Source: Rhyacophila brunnea (Eukaryota; Arthropoda; Insecta; Trichoptera; Rhyacophilidae). From it: a stretch of 64,000 bases of DNA. The notes under the pieces are model-generated. The model worked only from the letters and a program-made list of their open reading frames with translations. It was not told the DNA's origin and did not search any database. Each line of letters begins with the position of its first letter. Position 1 is the first letter of the stretch. The position numbers and the translations under genes were made by a program. The stretch covers positions 248,001-312,000 of the forward strand of contig JAGYXB010000157.1 in the NCBI GenBank assembly GCA_022495005.1, in the 5' to 3' direction. Positions 1 through 11,804 of this stretch are shown in pieces.

Positions 1-102
1 CTGCCATTCACAGCGGCAGCTCATTGTTTCTTTAAATCATAGAGTATTTTATACATAACTGTAAGTACATATATAAAAATGCGGTAGTATACATTCAATG
101 TA

Positions 103-255
103 TTGTACGACAACATCTTCTTGGCTACGCTTCTAGGCGCAGCTGTTTACTAAATGGGAGGAGCTTGTTAGTTTATAAAGGAATTCCGGGTAAAAATGGG
201 CGGAGCATGTTAGTTCACAGTTTTAACACGTAGCCAAAAAGATGTTGTCTTACAA
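103..255. mobile_element. MITE with TA target duplication
   Basis: A 153 bp non-autonomous element. Its ends form a ~26 bp inverted repeat: the left end begins TTGTACGACAACATCTT and the right end is its complement with two mismatches. A TA dinucleotide flanks each end (101-102 and 256-257), as expected for Tc1/mariner-type transposition. The interior has two imperfect copies of a GGGAGGAGCTTGTTAG-like motif. It is too short to encode a protein. Confidence 0.72.
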
Positions 256-357
256 TAATGAGCGTATTTTTAATTACAATTTAATATAAAAGCAATGCAG
301 AAGAATTTTGAATCTGTACGGCTTTTAGACTTCATTCAATGTAACATACCTACTGAT

Positions 358-690
358 AAATTCTGGAAACACTTCTGATAAAATATTATATTATAACCAA
401 TAGAAAAAATCTTTTTGAAAAAAGTAAGATACCCCGCAGGAATCGAACTTGCATCTCTCGGGTATCACGGCCATGCACATATACCACTATGCTAAAGGCG
501 TCATACTTAATTGAGACAAATTTTAACCAATGGCTTTTAATACTCTTTAAAGCGTTTTCCAAATTGAGCTACTATTGGCGATCGGCTTTTGTAATTTAAA
601 TCAAATAAGGTATTACTTTAATAACTAACCGACGTCACGGATCACGCCAAGATTTTTTGTTGTAACTTACTTGAACTTGCTAATAATTTT
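358..690 (-). repeat. tRNA-derived SINE (family A), copy 1
   Basis: On the minus strand the region 425-500 reads as a tRNA-like head: an A-box-like GCATAGTGGTATATGTG and a B-box GTTCGATTCCTGC. A ~200 bp body lies on either side. The whole ~330 bp aligns with 5225-5525 at high similarity, and the head recurs near 30340 and 30660. The repetition and lack of a cloverleaf argue for a SINE rather than a functional tRNA gene. The family name is local to this annotation. Confidence 0.7.
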
Positions 691-1811
691 TATTATTAAT
701 ATTAATTCAAAGTGTTGGTACCTAGCCCCGATACAAAATATATTAGGATATGCTCACAAGCTATAAAACAATTGCCATACCATAGAACTTGCTTGGGTAC
801 TATGCATTGATAATATACAGTATACAGACCTTGAAACCCACATCGATCTGTAGAAGTATAAGAAATCCTTGGACCCCTAATTGACGACATAAAATAACAT
901 GGTTTAAAATTATTTTTCTCTAAATTGGCTTCATTTTTGCAATTCCATTCTGGAATACAATGAAAAATGGAACGCTTAAAATGATGAAACTACTGTTTTA
1001 TTATGAGCTCGCAAACTCGAGTATATTAAGTTTATGCAATATTTTTCTCTCAAAATTTACACGAACCGTATTTATCAAAGTTTGTTGTTCAAATTCAAAT
1101 GGATAGCTTCGTTTATTGTAGTATATCAAACAAATAGCACAACTAAATCATATGGAGCAGTCCGCCACAGTGCAGGCGCTGAAAGAATTTTTTCATATTA
1201 CTTGGAAGCTTTTCAAAGGCAGAAATTAGAGTTTATATAAATAATATAATATTCTCATCGTTAACATTGTATTTATTATATCTAAATAATAGTGTGGAAC
1301 GGCTAAATACTTGAAAATATTTTTGTATGTTATTACTATTTATAATTAACTATTTCTTTTATTCAACGAATAATCATATACTCTATCAGAAAGTGTTTTT
1401 TTCAAAATAATATATGTTTATTACTATTTGATTGTTTCTAGGTAGGTACTGTTAATGTAATTAATTCATTCTGGTTCTTATCACGTTTAAAGTTTTAATT
1501 GTAGAAACATTAAGAGCTTATTTCAATACTGCAAATTTAAGCAGATGTTGATAAGGAGTTGATATTATTGACTGTTTGTTAAATTTAATGAAAAAAAATG
1601 ATTATTCCTAATGCAAAATTTTACTTGGTATTTTTTTTCATAATTTCAAATTTATATTTTCATTACAGCATATTATTATAAATAATTTACTATACGTTCC
1701 GCTCACCTGCTCACTGGGTGAGATTTAAATGTAGCTTTCCTTGATCAAGTTCATCGCGTGAAAAAAACACTATCTTTTTTTGACGTTTTTAAATAGGTTG
1801 GCTCGTAGTAA
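691..1811. other. AT-rich stretch without recognised gene
   Basis: A 62-codon minus-strand frame (702-890) resembles nothing recognisable and has no supporting context. A short motif, ATTCAACGAATAAT near 1358, recurs at about 5550, 10705, 29136 and 30775, so part of this stretch is repeat-derived. Nothing else stands out. Confidence 0.5.
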
Positions 1812-2235
1812 ATTTGTTTAAGGCTATACCTCAGCTGAGGCATGGTCTAAAAAGATCGTGACTAGGCGATGCGCGGATTGCGGGTCGCAGGTGCAAATAA
1901 CGCGAGCCGAATAAAATATAATTTGTCATTAAAATTCAACATGCGTCCTTTTTATCTTATGTTTATTGTTATATTCGTAATATAATAGTATATTCATTGA
2001 CATGTTTTCGTGTTCAAGTGCATGCGGAACGTTTTTTAGTCATCTTTACACAATTTAAGAATATATTCATCCGACTCCATCATAAAAGAAATTAACGTGC
2101 GTACAGGTCGAATATTTCTCTCTGAATGGCAACGCGGCTAAAATTTTGTTTCACATAGTGTTAATTATTTGTGTTTATAATTATTTGCCGTTTCACTTAT
2201 GTACGCTCTTAACTAAATGTAAATATATTTTTTTA
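1812..2235 (+). repeat. Dispersed repeat R3, copy 1 (uninterrupted)
   Basis: About 420 bp that matches 21661-22490 on the same strand. It starts at AGGCTATACCTCAGCTGAGG, contains a GC-rich segment (1855-1900) in an otherwise AT-rich repeat, and ends near a shared TTATTTGCCGTTTCACTTA. No terminal inverted repeats were found. The GC-rich first 100 bp could be a polymerase III-type head, but no clear A/B boxes are seen. The class is unassigned. This copy serves as the empty-site reference for the LINE insertion at 21.8 kb. Confidence 0.65.
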
Positions 2236-3360
2236 ATTTATTTTACGGTATTTACTGTCAATTTATCGTGGAAATGCACAATGTCTTCTGTGGCGAATGA
2301 AACAAGTACAGCTTAACATAAAAGTGGAATTAGTTCTTTAAAATTTTATTAAATAATTAATAAAACTGCATTAACTTGCATCTATCGTAATCTGTCGTGC
2401 CTAGTAGACTCTATATAAACTCTATATAAATACCGCACTTTATCCTTACAGTATAGTTTTTTTTAATATTTCACAGTGTATTATTATACTTTACAAAGTC
2501 GCTGTTGACTGAGACGGAACATCAAAAACTTCAACTGGTATTATTTATAATAATATTCTATTACATTATTTCTATTCAAGTATTCTTGAAGGCTTTTCAT
2601 AAAAGAATACATTATTATTTGATTGCCAGCAATGTGTATATACTATTCCTCTACAAGCTACGCGAATGCAAGTTTTACCTTTAGCTATCTTGGGAATCAA
2701 GATGGATACAAAACTCTTTTAAAAATTCAAAGCGATAAAATTTGCAAGTGAAAAATGTACTGGAGCGAAACGAGACAGGCGGAGGTGTTTTCAAATATAT
2801 GTAGTAATGATAATTTTTAGAGCACGAATAGTATCATTAAAATGAATAAGAATTCTGATTTTAATAGAATTTTATATTTATTCTAATGAAATATTTCGGT
2901 ACAACCTAATAATAAAAATATATATATTATGTATTATATTATATAATCGTTTAAAAAGAAAAATCAAAACAGAATAATTACCAATTACTAATTCAATGTG
3001 TCAAAAAACACATAAATACCTGTCAGCATAATATATTTTATTTATAAAACATTTTTATATTATAATAAAAAGTAATACATACATATTAAATGTTGCAGTT
3101 AAAGATCTTAAATAGTAATATATTTACCATAATATTATAATATAAGTAATATTCACGTCAAAACTCCATACACATTTTTTTACTGAATCCACTTCTTTTA
3201 TTAACTACTTAATAATAATTGTACCTACCTACCGATTTCTTCTGCCTCAGAGGGACATTTTTATCTGATAATAAAACAGACCGTTAAGGCGGATGAAACC
3301 GGTAAAATTGTTTAATAGAAAAAAGTGTATTCAGTACATTATTAATACAATGAATTTTCA
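2236..3360. other. AT-rich stretch, nothing recognised
   Basis: Very AT-rich sequence with no long frame and no repeat family identified. A short direct repeat (CTCTATATAAA twice) occurs near 2410-2432. No gene is supported. Confidence 0.5.
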
Positions 3361-3500
3361 CCATTCAATTCAATTCATTTATTTTACATATTGTGGACAT
3401 TACAAATTATAAGTTTAAGACGTTCACAACATGACATTTAGAAACAACGAAATATTATTAAAACAATATTAGGTACATAACAAAAGAGATAGATCAGTAT
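3361..3500 (-). repeat. SINE family C tail fragment
   Basis: In reverse orientation this matches the 3' tails at about 34190-34260, 38265-38340 and 45620-45690. The shared core reads TTGTGAACGTCTTAAA followed by a TAATTTGTAATGTTC-type segment and an A-rich end. Only the tail is present, without the tRNA-like head, so this is a truncated copy. Confidence 0.6.
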
Positions 3501-3504
3501 TAAG

Positions 3505-5224
3505 TTATTCTACAGTATAAATGTGTAAATACAAAAAAATATATAGACTATATAGAACACCGGATGAGTTAAGTATACCCTAATTTAAGAATTTATAAAA
3601 TAACGTCCACCTATACTCATGAATGAACTACCATGAATTCACAGTTATCGCAATTAAAGAAATTTAAAGTTAATTATGCTATTAAAACAATTTTTAACAA
3701 GCTAAGAGTAGGTAGTAATAGTTCTGCACGATACAGTTGTGATACCCGCTGTGTTTGTCATTTATAATATTTTTTTATGATTTTTTGCAATACACCTTAG
3801 GATAATTAATAGCCTCGTGTAAGTCAATAAGCATAAAATATTATTCTGTAGCGTTAAGTTGCAGCGTTAAAAGGCGCCTTAATTCACGCATACGAATGTC
3901 ATAAATCATAGATAAATTCACTTACGTATATCTTCCCGCACGTTCGCTTTGGTACGTTTAACATATTGTGTCCATCTTGAGGTTCATCATATTTTCTGAG
4001 ATTACTTCAACAGTACTTTATATGTTAAAGAAAAGGCGCTGGCTAAGATGATTCCATTCCAATTAAAAAAAAAATGAAAAATATTGAAAATAAAAACTTT
4101 TGTTTAAACATTGAATGAAAAATAATGAAATGTTGATTCTGAACCTCCCGTAATATTTCACCGTCGGCCAACACAATGGTCAACAATCAAACATAATTTG
4201 GCGAGATGTGCGCCCGTCCTCCATAGCGGCTGCGCGGGGTGGTTCACGTTCGCTCGCATTTGTGATTTCCCCAGAGCGTCCGTCCACCTGTGCATAATGT
4301 ATGCACGAATACACTTCTTGCGGGTCATATGTTATGTGTACTGCCGCGGAAAACAAACTCTTTTTAAAGGGAAACCCCGCAATGTATCTATTACATATTT
4401 TATAGGACTACGTTTTGTGTATATCTTGAAACAGTTGCCATGGGTCATGGCTGAGTAATGTGTAATCCATTCGTCATAAGATTATTGTTTTCATTTAAAA
4501 ATAATTACATTGTATTACAGTAATAATTGCGTTACCTTACTATTAAGACCTCGTAAGTCCGATATTATGGAAAAATAAAGTTTGTTCGACAAAATTTTAA
4601 CAAAAACACATATTAAATCATACAACCTCGGTTCTCAAGCTATGCTGTATATCTATCGACAAATTAGTAATAACACAGTGTTAGGAGGTTCATCGATTAG
4701 AGAGGTGTTTAAAATATTGTTTTTATTACGTTTTTTCCTTCCCCTCAACATTCTTCTCAAACAGACTTACAAGGTTTTAATAATAAGATGACGATTGATC
4801 TTAGAAACCACAACTTTTATTTTATTGTCTAAATAATAGCAATTAAAATGTACGTGTTTGTGTAATTTGCTCCCCATTCTCAGATACGCTATCGTCCACT
4901 TTTTTCCCTTATTATAAGGATGTATTTTAAAACATTTTCATTGGCAATAATCTTTATAATATCTTCATGGAAAAACGTAGATTTCAAGTAGATGAAATTA
5001 GATGATACGTTAGTTTATGTTCTTAATAAATATAAAGTTAAAGTAAAAAGAACTAAAAGTATCGATTACTTCTGTAGACCAACGCGTAAAGTACCTGATT
5101 CTCAGCCAGGTGCTTCGGATTTGATTTCATCTGGATATTCTGGGTAATTGTTTCAGTTTTACTTATACTATTAAACTACTGTCATTAATCATCATGTTGT
5201 AGTATTATAAATCTATCTAATTTT
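3505..5224. other. AT-rich stretch with a small GC-rich patch
   Basis: Mostly AT-rich without support for coding. The patch 4195-4350 is much richer in G+C (for example GCGGCTGCGCGGGG) and spans an 86-codon plus-strand frame that lacks an ATG at its 5' end. No domain, signal peptide or repeat match is visible, so it is not called as a gene. Confidence 0.45.
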
Positions 5225-5525
5225 TGAAAACACTTCTGACAAAATATATTAAAACCAATAGAAAAATATTTTTGAAAAAAATAAGACACCTCACAGGATC
5301 GAACCTGCATCTCTCAGGTTTCGTGCCCACGCACATTGACCACTATGCTTAAGGTACCATACTTAATTACGACAAATTTTAACTAATAGTTCTCTCTGAA
5401 GCGTTTTCTAAATTGAGCTACTATTGGCTATCGGCTTTTGTATTTTAAATCACGCTGTGATTACTTTAATTACTAACCGTCGTCAAGATGTTTTAGTGTT
5501 CTAGCTTTCTTGAACTTGCTAAAAA
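5225..5525 (-). repeat. tRNA-derived SINE (family A), copy 2
   Basis: Collinear with 358-690 over ~300 bp. The minus-strand tRNA-like head (5285-5350) retains the A-box-like and B-box-like (GGTTCGATCCTG) segments, with small indels relative to copy 1. The shared body continues to about 5525. Confidence 0.7.
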
Positions 5526-5529
5526 AAAT

Positions 5530-6185
5530 TAATTAATTACTTGTTATATTCAACGAATAATTCACAATGAATAAATTAAGTAATTAATTAAAAATAAATA
5601 TATCTGAATGCACCCCTCACGATTTCAAATACGTGCGATACCATGTTTTTTTATTGTTCATAAATATGAATTAAAGCTAAATGATAAATTGAACATTCAC
5701 ATTTCTTGTTAAACCTGTCTATATACGAATTAAAAAAACAAACCACATCAGTTTTTGTTATTTTTAACCAAATTTATCCTATTTCATGTTAACCCTTGCC
5801 ACAAGTATCCATTATTTTGCCCATGCACTTTGTTTGTTTACAGTAATATTATTTCGGGATATTTCGCTCTCAAAACAAACGCAGGCAGTGTAAGGTTACA
5901 ATAATAATTATACAGGAAATGCATTAAGCACGAAAATGTTATTACGATTGCGAATCCATTTATACACATGTTGATTGTGTTATATTACAAAATATAGAAA
6001 CACAAATTCACGGAGTATCCATTAATGTTTATTTTGTATGGAAATGAACATAGTTTTCAATAATGTAGATATTACCATAATGGTTATTAGTAGTCTTTTA
6101 TTATTTCTATAAATCGTAGCAATTATCTTACATTGGCGATTATTTTTTTGTCATTCTTTGCGTCACTATACAATACAGGGATGCC
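5530..6185. other. AT-rich stretch and older repeat hosting a MULE
   Basis: No gene is seen. The last ~60 bp (6130-6194) and the segment after the MULE element (6599-6650) match 12350-12450, so they are two halves of an older dispersed sequence split by the insertion. Confidence 0.5.
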
Positions 6186-6194
6186 AAGTTCAAA

Positions 6195-6589
6195 CGTATC
6201 CGGAAATTTGTACGTAAACAGTTCACCGCAGGGCACTTATTCGTGCACCGCAGTACGTGAAACATGAGTTTGAGTAACATTAAATCAAATGACGAGTTCT
6301 TCGTTGAATATTTCACCGTTGAGTATATTTTTACGTATGCTACAATATGTGGAGATGTCTTTACTAGGTTAGGTTAGGTTAGGTTAGGTTAGGGTTATTC
6401 TAATTGGAACAGTACTATTTGCAAACTATCGCCGCATTTTATAAGATACGTACAAATGTATTCCACGGTGAAATGTTCAACTAAGAACTCGTCATTTGAT
6501 AAAATGTTATACGAACTCATGTTTCACCTACTGCGGCGCACGAATAAGTGTCCCACGATGAACCGCATACTTACAACTTACATGTAACC
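6195..6589. mobile_element. Mutator-like non-autonomous element, copy 1
   Basis: 395 bp with inverted repeats of ~170 bp (roughly 6195-6365 and 6420-6589). The left end is CGTATCCGGAAATTTGTACG and the right end is ACATGTAACC. An exact 9-bp duplication AAGTTCAAA flanks it (6186-6194 and 6590-6598). The same flanking sequence without insertion is present at about 12397-12425, giving an empty site within the window. Long inverted repeats and 9-bp duplications are typical of Mutator-like or Foldback elements; superfamily assignment is inferred because no transposase is present. Confidence 0.82.
6366..6390 (+). repeat. (AGGTT)5 array at the centre of the MULE
   Basis: Five perfect AGGTT units followed by AGGGTT, lying between the two arms of the element. 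This is the arthropod telomere-type pentamer, but the array is short and sits inside a transposon. AACCTAACC runs in the related copies at 41482 and 60605 suggest it is an inherited part of the family. Confidence 0.85.
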
Positions 6590-6805
6590 AAGTTCAAACC
6601 GGTGTCTGTTATTGTTGATTTTTTTTGAACTCTGAAAAAATCATCCCTTGAACGATAAGACATGGAAATTGAAATGTCTCAAGAATTACAAATGGTATGG
6701 TCAAAGTATGACATTTTTTTAGTTTTGAATTCATCATACATTAATATATTATTATTCATACTAAAATTGGTTGTGTTAAGGTATTTTCTGTATCATATAA
6801 AATAT

Positions 6806-7645
6806 GGTTACATGTTAATTGTGCGTAATAAATTTCAATGTAGCACTGTTCGCCGTGAGCTTTCTTATAGGAAAGAGATAACCGTATATTATACCTACGG
6901 TCATCTCTATAACACTGAGATGAAAAAATTACGCGTTGCTCGTAGAGCATTGCAGACAATAATATTCCTTCAAGAATAAAAACCTAACCTTACTCAACCT
7001 AGCAAATAATCTAGTATATCAGATATTTTCAAAATTTGTTTGCCGGGCTTCATGTAAACCGACAAGAACAGTGTTTTAATTAGACATTTGAGTCGCTTAG
7101 AATCATAACTCACATATTGCAATTTTGTCGTTTTTTAGTTAAATATGCCAAGTGATTCTAAATGAATTAATCTATATACCGAAAAATAGTTGAGTATTAA
7201 AAGTCAATTTAAACCATGTGAAAATCGTTGACAAAGTTCATTGTTGGTGTAATATGTCATATATTTCAAAGAATAGAGTTATGTCACCAACGCCTTCCTA
7301 ACCAATCGGGGAGCTCTATTTCTCATAGTATGCTGTATGTCTGCAACGTTAGGAGTATTAGGTACCTATATATATTTAAAAAAAAAAAAGTTATTCGACT
7401 CTCTCACTCATTAATATTCTAGGGAGTTCAATACTGTTCTTCTAATTACAAAAAATAGTGCTCTGTTGGTTTTTAGCGATTATCTCAAAACTTGATTTTT
7501 GGAATATGTGAGTTATGATTCTAAGCGACTCATTTTATCTCAGTACTATACGACCCAAAGAGGTGTTTAATATATGACCAATGACCATATATTTTCCGGT
7601 GAAGCTTGATACGGCAAACTGCATACGTATAAATTTCCGGACACG
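6806..7645. mobile_element. Mutator-like element copy 2, with nested MITE
   Basis: Ends GGTTACATG and (reverse complement) CGTGTCCGGAAATTTATACG. Flanked by ATAAAATAT (6797-6805) and ATAAAATAC (7646-7654), a 9-bp duplication with one mismatch. The interior aligns with the copies at 39334-41723 and 60410-60766, sharing the segment CGCCGTGAGCTTTCTT and a CCTAACCTTACTCAACCTA tract. A 442 bp MITE (7090-7531) is inserted in it; removing it leaves ~400 bp, close to the 357 bp of the 60.4 kb copy. The 105-codon frame at 6662-6979 runs across the element boundary and is not a gene. Confidence 0.8.
7090..7531. mobile_element. MITE nested in the MULE copy
   Basis: 442 bp bounded by a perfect inverted repeat of about 29 bp starting GAGTCGCTTAGAATCATAAC. 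The flanks show a possible 4-bp duplication ATTT (7086-7089 and 7532-7535). The other copies of the MULE family lack this segment at the same place, which confirms a later insertion. No coding capacity. Confidence 0.78.
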
Positions 7646-7654
7646 ATAAAATAC

Positions 7655-8200
7655 ATACTATTACGTTATATTATATTATTCTGTTAGGGATGCTTCTGCA
7701 TTCTGGTAAATTGTATAACCAAAACTCTTTTTTGCGTGCTTTCAAAAACATGATAATATATTTTTTTTATTTATGGGGTCTAATATTGGAAGTACCTAAG
7801 TATTTCTTTGCATCTAAGGGCTTTGAGCCGTTCCGAAAATTCGAGAATGGTTCACTTTTAATGTTACCAGACTCGCGATAAAACAAGGTCAGAGGTTGCA
7901 ATTTCATTTGAGAATACAGCGCACCCTTTTTATGAGGGATTTTTACGACTTCGGTGTGGCCAGTCTCAGATTATATCATTCCCGAGTTCAACGGTATTAT
8001 TAATGTTCCTGAATTCTAATCGGAAAGTCAAACCACCCGACGGGATGAAGTCTTTAAAATACTAAGCCATTTTAAAATGGGAATTGAACTTCAAGTAAGG
8101 AAGTTCTATTAAATATTTTTTGGTCAGGTTTGAAGATATTATTATTTGCAATTTTATTCAGTAAATTAACTAAAATTTATACTGCCCTGTTAAATGAAAA
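7655..8200. other. Unassigned sequence
   Basis: AT-rich up to 7880, then a somewhat more mixed-composition segment (7885-8110). No frame, repeat match or motif could be recognised. Confidence 0.4.
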
Positions 8201-8347
8201 GACAGTGTTTTTGGGTTTAGTGTAATGAATAGACTATACATTTAGAGATTACGGTCTATCAAAATAATCCATAAATTTTACTAAATATAAGAGAAAATGT
8301 ACTGTAAAACTTGGGTTTCTTATTTCACTAAAACCAAAAATACTGTC
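8201..8347. mobile_element. Possible short MITE
   Basis: Inverted repeat of ~25 bp: left GACAGTGTTTTTGGGTTTAG, right the complement of GACAGTATTTTTGGTTTTAG. No clean target duplication could be defined, so the exact ends are uncertain. Confidence 0.45.
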
Positions 8348-8569
8348 TAAAATCTACAAAAATATCTTTCAATATGACAACAGATGTTTTGAGTTTGTCA
8401 AAATTTCGTCTAATCTGGATCCCCCATTAACTCAGTGAGAGTATCATAAAAATTGATATTAATATAATAGATGTGCTAGATAACAATAATATCACTCTAG
8501 TATAATAATGAAGGTGTAGATATAGAAAATGTAAAGTATATTATATAAAATTGAAAATTAACACCCAGC

Positions 8570-9335
8570 GGTACAACTAGGTATACAACAAGTAACCAAC
8601 CACTATGGAAATTCTAACCGGTTAATGGTTTTCCACGAATACCTAACCTGTTAATTATTAGTTTTAACCATTAAAATTTAAAAAAATATATTTTTCTTCT
8701 TCTTAGTCATTCCCTCGTGGCTGAGTATCGTAATCACCTTTGAATTTTGCAATCTTTTGAGCGACCAAGACTTTCCATCCCTCTCGATCTTATACTTCTC
8801 TCTGGACAGAGTTAATGGTGCCCCCAGTCAGTTCCTTCACTTGGTCGCTTACTTTGCCTCGCCTTTCCTGAAGCCCACACAAAACCACAAGTCTCTCCAG
8901 GTTAGCCAGTCTACGCGGAATAATATGTACCAGAAACTGTAGAATGCGTCTGAGGCATAATATTGTCGACAATATATAATATATAATTATTACGAAAATT
9001 GCATTGAGAAAAATAAATAATGCATGTTTAAATATTTTGAATAGAAATAAGTAATAACGTTAAACATAGGATAACATATTGTTTAAAAATATAATTATTA
9101 TATTATATAAATAGCGAAATATTTTTATTAGGTGTCCACTTATTTAAATTAGTTTAAAATTAAACTTATTTTTATTTACAAAGAGGAGTAGGAAATATAG
9201 CTTAAATAATTCAATATTTTTGTTAGAAAATACATCTTACTACGAATATGGTTGGTTAACCGCGTAAATTTACCCGGTTTTTGGTTCATTCATAAACGCG
9301 TCGTTATCCGGTTAACCAGTTGGATGCTCTAGCTA
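8570..9335. mobile_element. Degenerate hAT-like element (tentative)
   Basis: The right end, read inward on the minus strand, is TAGAGCATCCAACTGGTTAA followed by CCGGATAACG and CCAAAAACCGGGTAAATT. The left part carries related motifs (AACCGGTTAATGG, GGTACAACTAG). Such TAG...CCAACTGGTTAACC ends are seen in hAT elements. No 8-bp duplication is evident, and the segment contains a LINE remnant, so the limits are approximate. Confidence 0.35.
8705..8985 (-). pseudogene. LINE reverse transcriptase C-terminal remnant
   Basis: The minus strand translates, with at least one in-frame stop, to a segment with LRRIQFLVHII, NLERLVVLCGLQERRGK, SDQVKELTGGTINSV and DREGWKVLVAQ. The order 'GH-I-R, GRRGR-G-P, W-D, L-A-DR-W' is the usual tail of insect non-LTR retrotransposon polymerases. 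The catalytic domains are absent, so this is a 5'-truncated dead copy. A GAAGAAGAA tract (seen as TTCTTCTTC at 8696) lies just downstream in the minus orientation and probably marks the 3' end. Confidence 0.55.
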
Positions 9336-9339
9336 GAAT

Positions 9340-11487
9340 CTAGGCAAAAAAAGATTAGAATAGATAGACTCTTAATATCAAGAAGTAGGAACGCACTGGC
9401 ACCTAAATTTGTCTAACAGTGAGAAAGTTCAGAAGTATTAATAGAATGGTTGAAGAAGAAAATTAATAATATGAAATAGTTGTTTATAGGTATATGAGTG
9501 TATATTTATCATTTTTTTTATATTGGCTACCATCGTTTGTGTGTTTCAATTAAGAAATCATGTATATTCAACAGCGAATGCATTTTTTTTTAAATAATAT
9601 GTAGGTATTGTTAATTGAATTAAAAATATTATATTGTAAGTATATAAACATAAATTTACAATCTTAAATTTATGTTTAATCATAACTTTTAATTACTAAA
9701 ATGAAATTTAAAGAAATTACGGTCTACTCGATTCTCGTAAATATGAATTAGATGTATTTAATTTTATATCCATTTATAATATGTTAAATGGTAATCTCGA
9801 AAGTGGGAAGCATTTAACAAGATTCGAATCAAAGCGCATTGTAAATCTGGATTGAATGAAAAAAATCCTGTTAAAAAAATTAAAAAGAGCTGTTAGAATT
9901 TTCATTTTTGAAAAATTCACGGAAAAAAAGTCGTTGGTATGACGGCGTTGTCGCTATTGTAGCGATCAATGTCCATTAATATTCGCTTTGATTAAAACCA
10001 TTTCCGCTCTTGGCAAAAATGCATATATGCTAAATACGTAATTCAATTGAGAACACGATTTTCTGGACATTAATCTGAACGGAACCTGAATCTACCTGCA
10101 ATTGCACATTTGCAATATAAATTGGACGTCCATTTAATATTTTCTGGCTATTTCTTTAAGCAATAAGGAAATGGCAAATCTAAAAAGCAATAAGTATGTA
10201 ATATAAATTATATAGCATATTGGCGCGATACCAGTGGATATACGGGTTCAAATCCCGTTGCGCGTTTTATTTTTTGTGTAGGTATAATATATTATATCAG
10301 GTGTTTCCAAGTTATGTGTCTTCAATATACCATCACTATACAGGCCAATTGCCGAACCCTCACTTTTTACCCTCACTCACAAGTATCATAAATCCCAAAA
10401 AATATTTCATATCAAAATTATTGAAAACTATTTTTAAAGAAATTTGTAACTTGACAAAAAATATTCCAGCCAAATGCGGTAACACACTTTAAACGTAAGT
10501 CACGGGATACGTACGGAGTAAGTCATTCAGTTTGTAATAAAATAATTTATAATATAAAATAATAAAGTCATATTATATAAAATAATAAGTAAATCACACA
10601 CAGTTTCTTTCACTTACTGAACAATTTGATATTTGAGGGTTACTCTACTTGGCCTGTACAGTGATAATAGCGATGATAGAATGTTACATTTTAAAATCTT
10701 GTGTATTATTCGTTCAATAAAAAAATGGTTTAATAAAAATTATTACCAAGTTCAAGTAGACGTTATAACTAAATACTTATTTAGCGAGAGTCGGGCGTCG
10801 GTTATGATCCCTTAATTTAAAACCCAGAACCCGATAGTAAAAAATAACCAATTTGATAAACATTTCATGTAGGATCTACTAATCAAAATCATCATAATTA
10901 AGTAGGAGGCCCGTAGCTTAATTGGTTACAGCACCACCAGTATATCATACAAGTAGTTATTTTAGATAGATTATTTCAAATGTGATTTTTTATAGTGGGT
11001 ATCTGAGGTGTTTCCAAGTGATGTATATTATGTAATAATTAATGAATTCAATTTCATTTATCACCGATGTGTTATTGATGATAAATTATTTGGATATATT
11101 ATATTATACAGATTATGTAGGTACAAATAAATTATTAGTTCAATGCATTCACAACTACCGATATACAGATTTTTATAAAACAAACAAAAAAACTAAAATT
11201 ACAGTAAAAACCACAAAACAGATTATTAAATAGAATTCCGATATAATACATTTTGATGCAGGCTTTTGAGTGTGTGAATGTCCTACGAAAATGAACCACG
11301 TATTATGGTCGTGAAATAGTGTGCTGCAACCTTCAATACACCAATATTAAATGAGCATCAATTCATAAACCGAGAGCAGTTGTCGGTATTCGACGTGTGA
11401 CGTATTCTTGATACACGTTTAAGTTTATCCCGTATTCTTCCGTACTCAAGATCGGTTGCCTGCTTCTCCATACCCGTTAGGTATTTC
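9340..11487. other. AT-rich stretch with tRNA-like fragments
   Basis: No gene is supported. Two short tRNA-like pieces occur: 10215-10266, with a perfect T-arm-like ACGGGTTCAAATCCCGT, and 10907-10960, with an A-box-like TAGCTTAATTGGTTACAGCA. Neither completes a cloverleaf; they look like heads of decayed SINEs. The common motif TTATTCGTTCAATAAA appears near 10705. Confidence 0.45.
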
Positions 11488-11804
11488 AGCGCATCTATTC
11501 TATACACAAGACTACTTTCGGCCACTAAAACAGCCTTATAGGGTAGTTGGAAGGTATGAAAATATTAGCACTCATTGTAACAATTACAATACGTTAGTTG
11601 TAATTGTTATAATAAGTGATATGTTTTAACAGCACCTCTCTTAACTATGATAAATTTCACAGCGAGATAGTCAGTTTTGACTGTCTAGAGGGCTAACTTA
11701 GTGTAATTTATTGTTAAAATAAGTGTTGATATTTCGATACTTTCCTATCATATTTAGCTGCCGTAGTGGGCCGAAAGTAGTCTTTTGTATATAATAGATG
11801 CGCA
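11488..11804. mobile_element. MITE, ~315 bp
   Basis: Imperfect inverted repeats of at least 100 bp. The left end contains GCGCATCTATTCTATACACA and ACTACTTTCGGCC; the right end is the complement with scattered substitutions. The flanks do not give an unambiguous duplication. No coding capacity. Confidence 0.65.

Noticed and set aside
702..890. 62-codon minus-strand frame
   Set aside because: Short, unrecognised, no start context or composition shift.
4198..4458. 86-codon frame over a GC-rich patch
   Set aside because: No ATG at the frame start and no motif; openness is explained by lower AT content reducing stop codons.
6366..6396. Telomere or interstitial telomere
   Set aside because: Only five units, and inside a transposon between its inverted arms.
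6662..6979. 105-codon plus-strand frame
   Set aside because: It crosses the border of the MULE element (6806) and translates repeat sequence shared with other copies.
10215..10266. tRNA gene
   Set aside because: Only a T-arm-like segment is present; there is no acceptor, D or anticodon arm that pairs.
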